From the IMG/VR virus record IMGVR_UViG_3300034012_003212, positions 62,001-126,000 of that record: a stretch of DNA of 64,000 bases, one strand, 5' to 3'. The position numbers were made by a program, and so were the translations under genes. Below, in pieces: positions 31,941-40,000 of the stretch. The notes below the pieces were generated by a model. The model was not told where the DNA came from and ran no database searches. It worked only from the letters and a program-made list of their open reading frames with translations. Numbering within the stretch: the first letter of the stretch is position 1; each line of letters starts with the position of its first letter. The stretch is from a virus.

Positions 31941-33092
31941 TCAAGAAACTCCTGTTATCTTAGAAATAGACGCCTTCAATACAGAAGACACTTTACCCAC
32001 AGAACTATACAAGACTCCAGAAACTTTAAGAATATTTGTTATTATAGAAGTATACGTGTAATTATTTGCTACAAATGGACTACTGAAGTATGTAAAATCC
32101 ATTAGCTGCAAGTTAATACTTGTTTTTGCCGCCGGCGGAACGAGCGGATTTCCATAAATAGTATAATCTAATAGTTGTAGATTAGTTGGTAATGTTGATG
32201 TAATTACGCTAGTCGTTACAACTGTGAATGTACCACTTGACGTGAAAGTATGGATGGTATAAGCACCCGATACACTTTTAGTTCCACCTGTTGTTAATGC
32301 AGCATCAATTCCAGAAGAACCATTGGTTTTGTAACGAATGATTACAACCCCAGATCCACCAGAACCACCAGTAGTTGGTGTAGCACTACGACCGCCGCCG
32401 CCACCGCCACCACCTAATCCATTAACACCATTCACGCCACTTGTGTTTAAAGCACCACCATTACCCCCACCACCACTACCACCAGTAGCGCCTGTTGCTC
32501 CTCCTTGGGCACCACCGCCACCTCCGCCAGCATAAAAAGTAGCAGTTCCTGTTATAGAACTCTGAATACCAGTACCCCCTGTACCACCAATACCATCCGT
32601 GACTCCATTTCCTCCAACTGCTCCCGCTCCACCACCACCACCACCGCCTGCATTTTGAAATGAAGAAACGCTTGTACCAGCACCAGCAGCCCCTCCGTTA
32701 TTGCCCTGACCAAGTGTTCCAGTGCCACCAAGATTACTATTACGAAAACCGCCACCACCACTACCGCCGTTTCCACCAACAAGGATAGGACCAACAACTC
32801 TAGCGCCACCACCACCACCTATGGCAATAAGACCAAATCCAGAGGAGTTTCCACCTTGTCTTTGTGCCTCCGTATATTGACCATCGGTGCCTCCTAGACC
32901 GCCACTACCGACTGTGATTGAATAACTTTGAGCAGTAACTGTAACGTTTCCGGTTAATACGCCACCAGCACCGCCAGCGCCACCGCCGCCTCCATTATTA
33001 TCTCCACCGTTTCCACCACCGCCGCCTGCAACAATAAGGTAGTCAATGGATGTATATGTAGATGATATTGATGGTACTCTATTTCTTATCAT
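31941..33092 (-). CDS. Glycine-rich adhesin-like tail fibre tip protein
   Basis: The 383-aa protein starts with a short N-terminal segment, then DYLIVAGGGGG near residue 17. About 220 residues of Gly-rich sequence with runs of Gly separated by Ala, Asn and Ser follow, closing with SGVVIIRYK near 247. This is the layout of glycine-rich domains in phage adhesins and receptor-binding tips, where polyglycine helices expose variable loops. The C-terminal 100 residues repeat the LQLLDYTIYGNPLVPPA / LQLMDFTYFSSPFV pattern. AGGAGA seven bases upstream is a good ribosome-binding site. It is last in the fibre cassette and probably determines host range. Confidence 0.75.
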   Translation of the reverse strand: MIRNRVPSISSTYTSIDYLIVAGGGGGNGGDNNGGGGGAGGAGGVLTGNVTVTAQSYSITVGSGGLGGTDGQYTEAQRQGGNSSGFGLIAIGGGGGARVVGPILVGGNGGSGGGGFRNSNLGGTGTLGQGNNGGAAGAGTSVSSFQNAGGGGGGGAGAVGGNGVTDGIGGTGGTGIQSSITGTATFYAGGGGGGAQGGATGATGGSGGGGNGGALNTSGVNGVNGLGGGGGGGGRSATPTTGGSGGSGVVIIRYKTNGSSGIDAALTTGGTKSVSGAYTIHTFTSSGTFTVVTTSVITSTLPTNLQLLDYTIYGNPLVPPAAKTSINLQLMDFTYFSSPFVANNYTYTSIITNILKVSGVLYSSVGKVSSVLKASISKITGVS

Positions 33093-33094
33093 AT

Positions 33095-33913
33095 TTAATC
33101 TCCTATGACCGGAGGTCTATTTTTAAATGGATGAGAAGCTGATAGATTACCAGTAAGTCCCCACTTCCATGCAAGGTAACCTTCATGCAACTGACGAATC
33201 TGTCCTGATTGAGAATTAGTCATAATAACAATCTCCGCTATTTGTCCGCCTAAGTATCTATCATATACTGTACCGGTGTACCATGCACCAATATTTAATT
33301 GAGACTGTATATTAAATACACCGGTATTAGCAGTAGTTTGGATTAACTCCCCATCCCTATAAAATGAGTCACTCACCCCACTAGATGCCTCCAAGCCAAT
33401 AATTCTCCATGTATTATTTCCAGTTGTAGTATTATCAATGGCACCGGCCGTTGAATTGGGTAAATGCTCAAAAGTTAACGGTCTATTTACTAAATCGGGT
33501 CTATCCTGTGCAACAAAACCACGGAGAGGGTCCGATAGGTGATTGTTATCGACAAGCGCCTGAATAGTTGTTGTAGAATTACCGATAGTTTGCCATTTAG
33601 CAATAACGTAGATATAAAGTTCCGTAAAACTAGTTGGAAATGATGTTGTTGATAGATAATCATTTGATCCATCAAATACAACTGCTGGAAGTGAATTTAT
33701 TAATGTTTGTGAATAAATGGGTTGGAATGCTGATGTACTCTGTGATATATGTCTACCATTACCGCTCTTATCACGCCATTCACTAATTCCAGTTGAAACA
33801 GTTATTGTACTAGCATCTGCTGCATCAAACCACAAAGCAGGACGAGACAGAGTAGGAGTCCACAACCTCCCCTGCAATCTTGCTTCATCATATTTATTCA
33901 CACCTCTTGGCAT
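33095..33913 (-). CDS. LamG/concanavalin-like tail fibre protein
   Basis: The 272-aa protein follows the pattern of LamG-like jelly rolls: PALWFDAADASTITV near residue 25, ISEWRDKSGNGRHISQ near 44, PAVVFDGSNDYLS near 75, and WRIIGLEA then FYRDGELIQTT near 168-190. It closes with IAEIVIMTNS near 225 and a C-terminal WKWGL motif. Such domains bind carbohydrate. It starts one base into the end of the 138-aa gene and is followed after two bases by the glycine-rich adhesin gene. Its place in the cassette suggests a fibre or tip component. Confidence 0.8.
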   Translation of the reverse strand: MPRGVNKYDEARLQGRLWTPTLSRPALWFDAADASTITVSTGISEWRDKSGNGRHISQSTSAFQPIYSQTLINSLPAVVFDGSNDYLSTTSFPTSFTELYIYVIAKWQTIGNSTTTIQALVDNNHLSDPLRGFVAQDRPDLVNRPLTFEHLPNSTAGAIDNTTTGNNTWRIIGLEASSGVSDSFYRDGELIQTTANTGVFNIQSQLNIGAWYTGTVYDRYLGGQIAEIVIMTNSQSGQIRQLHEGYLAWKWGLTGNLSASHPFKNRPPVIGD

Positions 33914-34329
33914 TATACAACCCCCTCATTGAAGTCTGTTACATAGATTTCATTTCCACTCGCTGCAAGTGTTACCCCTGAGTTATTGACTATACTAAAC
34001 CTGAGTGAGAACGGATATAATCTCACCAAAGGAAAGTTAACAATCTTTGAAGATGTGGTCGTGGTAAGAGCCGCTGTGTATAAATCGCCTCCAACTGTTG
34101 CGTCTCCGAGGTCTGTGCTATCAGATGCAGTCACACGGAGAGATATACTACCGCCTGTTGATGGTGTTATACTTCCAAGTTTTACTGTAATGAAACCATA
34201 CAGATTCCTTGTTGAAGAATTGTCATATGTCACACGAGTTGACTCCGAACCATTTGCGAGTGAGTTAAGTGTGGTACTTGCAAGGTTTGCTGACCTTACC
34301 TGTGCGGTTCCCCATTTTGCTGTTGCCAT
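33913..34329 (-). CDS. Small beta-rich virion protein
   Basis: The 138-aa product starts MATAKWGTAQVRSANLASTTLNSLANG. Short beta strands follow (LYGFITVKLGSI, ISLRVTASD, VNFPLVRLYPFSLRFSIVNNSG), consistent with a jelly-roll or immunoglobulin-like domain. I associate this opening with small structural proteins of tailed phages but cannot name a family. The ribosome-binding site GGAGGTAA lies six bases before the ATG and is among the strongest in the window. It is in the fibre cassette between the 146-aa and LamG-like genes. Confidence 0.65.
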   Translation of the reverse strand: MATAKWGTAQVRSANLASTTLNSLANGSESTRVTYDNSSTRNLYGFITVKLGSITPSTGGSISLRVTASDSTDLGDATVGGDLYTAALTTTTSSKIVNFPLVRLYPFSLRFSIVNNSGVTLAASGNEIYVTDFNEGVV

Positions 34330-34358
34330 ATTATATTACCTCCGTTTATTATTATTTT

Positions 34359-34799
34359 TTAAAATCCGCCTCTAGCGATACCAATTATACGCGCATCTAC
34401 ATAAATATTATGATACTCTGACCAACTAGGAAACCTCTCCGATTTTGATAAATTTAAAATAGAATCAACTTGTTCTGATGTTAAAAGATTCAAAGGGGGA
34501 TCTGATAATTGCTGAATCTGTTGACGTGTAACAGATAAAGATATATCTAAGTTCCCCTGCTCTAATACCTTAAATGCCCATTTCATTTGTGGTATTGAAA
34601 ACAGGTTATCTAAGACATCGGAACCCTCATTAATTCCTAATGCAGATAATACGGACCCGAAACCGAGTTCTGTCTTTTTCCACTCAGTGATTATAGGTAA
34701 CGTAGTATCTGGTGAATTAAGGATTTCTGCGACTCTCCAATCAGGCAAAGCAACAACATCCTGTTGTGATATTCTCTGTATTAATTCATCTGGTATCAT
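34359..34799 (-). CDS. Helical hypothetical protein in the fibre cassette
   Basis: The 146-aa product is mostly alpha-helical with a Leu/Ile pattern (ELIQRISQQDVVALPDW, EILNSP, VTRQQIQQLSDPP, QVDSILNLSK) and ends FPSWSEYHNIYVDARIIGIARGGF. It is unlike its beta-rich neighbours. It may be a fibre assembly protein or chaperone, but I see no named family. The leader lacks a clear SD site. It lies 33 bases after the 651-aa gene and 29 before the 138-aa gene. Confidence 0.55.
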   Translation of the reverse strand: MIPDELIQRISQQDVVALPDWRVAEILNSPDTTLPIITEWKKTELGFGSVLSALGINEGSDVLDNLFSIPQMKWAFKVLEQGNLDISLSVTRQQIQQLSDPPLNLLTSEQVDSILNLSKSERFPSWSEYHNIYVDARIIGIARGGF

Positions 34800-34832
34800 G
34801 TTATTTATATTTTACAAGTATTTTTTACGTAA

Positions 34833-36788
34833 TTATGCCTGCGTTACGGTTGCATCGCCAAAGTAAACCGTGCCTGTTGAGGAGCCAAGTGCGTAACTTT
34901 CAAGGTCAATTTGCACCACGCCAGCGGACGATGGTGTGCAGGTGACAGTAAGTTCCTGCCATGTGTTTGCCGCCGCTGTAATGGTAGCGGTTACGTCAGC
35001 ATCGACCCCAGGGGTTACCCAACCTTTAAGACGCACCCGTCCTTCTACGTTCGTGTTTGTCCTTCGTACCCAAATCTTGAACGTAACAAGCGTCGATGCG
35101 CCAACGGCAAAGGGTTGCAATGGCTGAACAAAAGGAACTTCAGAAAATGTATTGGTAGTCGGCACATGGCGATACGACCGCGTGGCAGTGCCGTGTACAG
35201 GCGTGGCCACATCATCTACTACAACACCGGCATTGGAGAATTGATAGCCCACAAATGTTGAATACCGCGAAGCCCTGATTGAGGCTATCATGGCGCTGTT
35301 AGAAAACGGAGTTGCCTCTGATATGCTTGCATTGTTTAGGCGCAAAAGACCTGAATTAGTTGCGCCACCTGATGCGTTGCCTGAGGTTGTGAGACCGTTT
35401 AATTCCAAGCCTCCGGAATTATTAACGCCTTGCTGACTATTGTCACGGCAAACAATATCTTGCGCTATACAAAACCCAGTATTTACGAAACCTACCGCAT
35501 TGTTATTATGCGAAACCGCGTCATTTACAATACAATATCCAGCGGTCGATATTCCGATACCGGCATTGCTGTACGATATGGGACTTTGCAATTTTGCGTT
35601 TGTCGCTGAAATGCCCACGGCGTTCATACTTATTGCAACGTAATTTTCTACATACGCATCCCCTGTGACTGTAGGTGCAGAGTTTGTTCCGTAATGACCG
35701 CAATTTAGAAATTTAAGGTATTGACCTGCCGCTGAAAATGGTGCATTTCCCCACAGAACCGCCATTTTTTCAATTGTTAGGCGAGCATGATTATTAGTGT
35801 GTATGGTCTGCGTTGTCATTATATTGCGGTCGCTTGCTACAAACGTGACGCCGTCCTGCGTACTCATGTTAGTTCTATCCCATCCGCCCGAATAAATGAT
35901 ATTGTTGCCAGTCGATCCCGCTTCATTTATTGTTTGCTGCGCTGTTAAGCGGATAGTATCGCGAATGTATGCGGTTGTTGTGGTTGTGGTGTCGTGCCAT
36001 CCGCGAGAGGTGTTTGTGCCTTGTATGTTGTTTTGCTCTTGCTCAATAATTACCGTTGTTCCATTAACCGAACGAATCGGATACCAAATCATGTTGGTTG
36101 CTGATGACGATGTGCCGATTAACGAGTTGAAGTGCAGGTCGTTGCAGGCAATGATATTGTCAATTAGCACTGTGTTTGTGCCGGGATCAAGAAGCGCACG
36201 AATTGCTACCGACTGTATAGATGATGACAGCGCCGAGCCGTTTTTGAATGTTATAGGCTTGTATGCGGTAGCTGCAAAAACAGTATCAATTGTGAACGAA
36301 TGAACAGGAGTAGCTCCAGCTGTATCACTGCACAGATCAATACGAAAAGTATTGGCAGCGGTCGCAATTGACGTCCGCATCCAAAAAGAAATGTTGTTGT
36401 AGGCTGATAAATTAAGCGTACCTGTGGCTCGATATGCTACGAGACCTGTAGTGAACCCAGCGGCAATAGCAAGCTGTATAGCATTTGACCCTTCTTTTCT
36501 TGTGGTATTAAGAGTAGGCGTTACGTTAGCCGATGCCGTCCACAATGCTTCACACGTATCGATATTCGCAGTCACCGCGCTCGCAAGAGTAATCGTCGGG
36601 CTTTGCTTTGTGAACGTACCGTTAACCCCCAAACTCACGGGGTCGGTGCTTTTCATTATGCGGATAACATCGCCAGGTGCTGTACGTGCGGCGGTTGCTC
36701 CGCTTGTTATAGTTTTCCAGCGATTGGCAAATGTAGTTCCGTCGTTGGAATCGTTGCCGCCGTCAAAATCAAGATAAAATATTGCCAT
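34833..36788 (-). CDS. Beta-helix tail fibre or spike protein, compositionally distinct
   Basis: The 651-aa protein starts MAIFYLDFDGGNDSNDGTTF, and a following PGDVIRIMKS fits the opening turn of parallel beta-helix (pectate-lyase-like) phage proteins. Residues about 330-520 have short strand repeats with Asn/Gly turns (VSHNNNAVGFVNTGF, VCRDNSQQGVNNSGGLELNG). The last 130 residues form a carbohydrate-binding-like jelly roll (VTFKIWVRR, WQELTVTCTPSSAGVVQIDLE). The ribosome-binding site GGAGGAAC is strong. By eye the DNA is clearly richer in G+C than the flanking phage genes, which suggests recent acquisition. It probably binds or cuts host polysaccharide. Confidence 0.7.
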   Translation of the reverse strand: MAIFYLDFDGGNDSNDGTTFANRWKTITSGATAARTAPGDVIRIMKSTDPVSLGVNGTFTKQSPTITLASAVTANIDTCEALWTASANVTPTLNTTRKEGSNAIQLAIAAGFTTGLVAYRATGTLNLSAYNNISFWMRTSIATAANTFRIDLCSDTAGATPVHSFTIDTVFAATAYKPITFKNGSALSSSIQSVAIRALLDPGTNTVLIDNIIACNDLHFNSLIGTSSSATNMIWYPIRSVNGTTVIIEQEQNNIQGTNTSRGWHDTTTTTTAYIRDTIRLTAQQTINEAGSTGNNIIYSGGWDRTNMSTQDGVTFVASDRNIMTTQTIHTNNHARLTIEKMAVLWGNAPFSAAGQYLKFLNCGHYGTNSAPTVTGDAYVENYVAISMNAVGISATNAKLQSPISYSNAGIGISTAGYCIVNDAVSHNNNAVGFVNTGFCIAQDIVCRDNSQQGVNNSGGLELNGLTTSGNASGGATNSGLLRLNNASISEATPFSNSAMIASIRASRYSTFVGYQFSNAGVVVDDVATPVHGTATRSYRHVPTTNTFSEVPFVQPLQPFAVGASTLVTFKIWVRRTNTNVEGRVRLKGWVTPGVDADVTATITAAANTWQELTVTCTPSSAGVVQIDLESYALGSSTGTVYFGDATVTQA

Positions 36789-37065
36789 TTTTTAGTTCCT
36801 CCATGTTCTTATTAATTCTCTCTACAACATCTAATAAATCTTGCTCATGCTCATAATATGGTGTGGATAATACTAATGGGAGTGATTTATCATATAAATA
36901 AATCTGCATAGCACCATAGCCAAGAGTCCCGCTAGACTGACCGAGTATATATACGATTGAAAGAAACCCATCGCTTGATGTATATGTATCAAACGATGGA
37001 TTATCAAATGTATTTAAAGTAAAAACCACTTGGTTTTCTATTATTTCTATTATGTAATCTATCAT
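36769..37065 (-). CDS. Small hypothetical protein in the fibre cassette
   Basis: The 98-aa product has a beta-rich N-terminal part (IEIIENQVVFTLNTFDN, FLSIVYILGQSSG) and a C-terminal helix (EHEQDLLDVVERINKNMEELKN). It overlaps the start of the 651-aa gene by 20 bases, and the strong SD of that gene lies inside this coding region. No family was recognised. It lies between the giant collagen-like fibre and the beta-helix protein and may connect or chaperone one of them. Confidence 0.55.
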   Translation of the reverse strand: MIDYIIEIIENQVVFTLNTFDNPSFDTYTSSDGFLSIVYILGQSSGTLGYGAMQIYLYDKSLPLVLSTPYYEHEQDLLDVVERINKNMEELKNGNILS

Positions 37066-37093
37066 GTAATAAAATATTTAATTATTAATATGG

Positions 37094-40000
37094 TTACGCC
37101 CGTTCTACTATCACAAGTTGTGGATTGAAATAAACAACGGTTGCCGAATACGCGATACCCAAAACAACAACAGCATTATTAGTTGATGACGGAGCGGTCT
37201 GTGTCATTAATCCACCTGTTGCAGCAGAAAGATATATGAATCCACCAGGAGTCCATGTCCAAGAGTTATTCTGCACAAATGAGTTTGCAAGAACAAAAGT
37301 TTCAGAAGCAGATGCGCTTACAGATGTTGAAGCCAATGCAATAGCGGCAGCTGTACCAACAACATCAGCTTTCGCCTTTGCCATCTGTGATGAACTATTA
37401 ACATAAACAACATCCCATTGTGTTAATGTTTCTGCCGCTGTTAGCGTGACACTTTGACCTGAAAACAGGTTATTACCAGGAGATACAGTGACAGTGGATG
37501 AACCAGCAGAACCTTGAAATCCTTGAATACCTTGGGTTCCTGTGCCTGTATTTCCCTGAAGTCCTTGTAATCCTTGCAACCCCTGGAGACCTTGAAGACC
37601 TTGAGTTCCTGCACCAGTGTTTCCTTGATTACCTTGATTACCTTGAAGACCCTGCAATCCCTGCAATCCCTGAAGACCCTGGGTTCCAGATGAACCTGCA
37701 ACACCTTGTGTTCCCTGGGTTCCTTGAAGACCCTGAAGGCCTTGAAGACCCTGGGTTCCTTCGCCTGTAGCACCTTGAAATCCCTGAAGTCCTTGTGATC
37801 CAACAGAACCTAATGTTGTAACAATATAAGAATAGTGCTGTGTACCTTCTGTATAAAAAGTAACTGTTCTATTAGCATTATCTAAATTATTAACATATAG
37901 ATTTATTATTAGTCTATCCGTAGCATTTAATGATGCGGTTGTAACTACTCCATTATTTTTAACTTCTACTGGAGTGGTATTATTAACAGACCAACCAATC
38001 GCGGAAGTATCTGATGTAAATAATAGTGTAGTAGTAGCGCCATCATACTTTGAAACGGTGAAATAATACTCTAAATCATTATTTTCTGCTTGTTTAGTCC
38101 AATATGAATACATATGCCATATGCCATTTGGTATAATTATAACATTTGGATCATTTGAATTAGTTATCCACCCGGAATCAACAAGTACATTTTGCTGATT
38201 TGCTGTCAAGTTTACAACAACAGTACTTTCGCTGGCAACACTTGTAGTTCTTGATAGTTGTGTATATGGACTCGGGGATTGTGCAACAGAAGAGTTTAGG
38301 AAATAATTGACACCACCGGAAATACCATCAATTCCATAAGATCCTTGTAATCCCTGAAGACCCTGGGTTCCTTGAAGACCTTGCAATCCTTGAAGACCCT
38401 GGGTTCCAGATGAACCTTCAACACCTTGTGTTCCCTGGGTTCCTTGAAGACCTTGCAATCCTTGAAGACCCTGGGTTCCAGATGAACCTTCAACACCTTG
38501 TGTTCCCTGGGTTCCTTGAAGACCTTGCAATCCTTGAAGACCCTGGGTTCCTGCGCCTGTATCACCCTGATTACCTTGGTTTCCCTGATTACCTTGGTTA
38601 CCCTGTAATCCTTGAAGACCTTGAAGACCTTGAAGACCTTGAAGACCTTGGAATCCTTGTGTTCCATTTCCGCTTCCACCAGCAGGACCTTGGTTACCTT
38701 GGTTACCTTGTAATCCCTGAAGACCTTGAACACCTGCGCCTGTAGCACCCTGGTTACCTTGGTTACCTTGTAATCCCTGAAGACCCTGAGTTCCTGTACC
38801 AGTAGCACCCTGATTACCTTGGTTGCCCTGGTTACCTTGGTTACCTTGTAATCCCTGAAGACCTTGGAGACCCTGGAGACCTTGAGTTCCTGTACCAGTA
38901 GCACCCTGATTACCTTGGTTGCCCTGGTTACCTTGGTTACCCTGTAATCCTTGAAGACCTTGAAGACCTTGGAATCCTTGTGTTCCATTTCCGCTTCCAC
39001 CAGCAGGACCTTGGTTACCTTGATTGCCTTGCAATCCTTGAAGACCCTGAAGACCCTGAGTTCCTGCACCTGTGGCACCTTGATTACCTTGATTTCCCTG
39101 TAAGCCCTGAAGACCTTGAGTTCCCAAGCCTGTAGAACCCTGTAATCCCTGAAGACCTTGAAGTCCTTGGGTTCCTGCTCCAGAAGCACCTTGATTTCCC
39201 TGATTACCTTGATTGCCTTGCAATCCTTGAATGCCCTGTACACCTTGAAGACCCTGAAGGCCTTGAACGCCTTGGGTTCCTGCTCCTGTCACACCTTGGT
39301 TACCTTGAAGGCCTTGAGCTCCTGCACCAGTAGATCCTTGATTACCTTGATTACCCTGTGTTCCAGACAATCCTTGAATACCCTGTAAACCCTGCGATCC
39401 TTGAACGCCCTGGGGTCCAAGTTGGGTAAACATAACCTGTTGAACTGTTACTATAACAGAAGGAATCTCGGGTCTATCTGGACTTGTTGCTACACTATTT
39501 TGAGCAAGTATAGAAACGCTTGTATCATCAGCAGACCAATAGAGTTCAACATATTCACCAGCATTCAACGATAACATGAAATTCCATGATGGAACATAAT
39601 ATCCGTTTCCGCCACCTGCTGGTTTTACTATACTAAATTCAGTGTTTGATTGAGAGAGATTTATTCCATTCTTTTTGACCCATATACTTACAGTTGCTGT
39701 ATTATTACCCGTATGCTGATATTGTGCAGAAAATTGTATGTTGTAAACACCAGAATAATTAACCTTTATTCTTGAATTATTCTGTATAAGAACTTCCTTT
39801 GATTCGGCAGTTGAGTTTATGGTAATAGGGTTTGCTACATTTGCGACTAAATTATACTGGGTTGTTGTATCATAAAATGATCCATAATATCCAAGAGCGC
39901 CGCCAGAACCTTGAGCGCCAGTAAAACCCTGGAATCCTTGTAAACCTGCGCCACCAGGACCGCCGTTGGAAGGACCCTGAGGACCGGTGAATCCCTGAAC

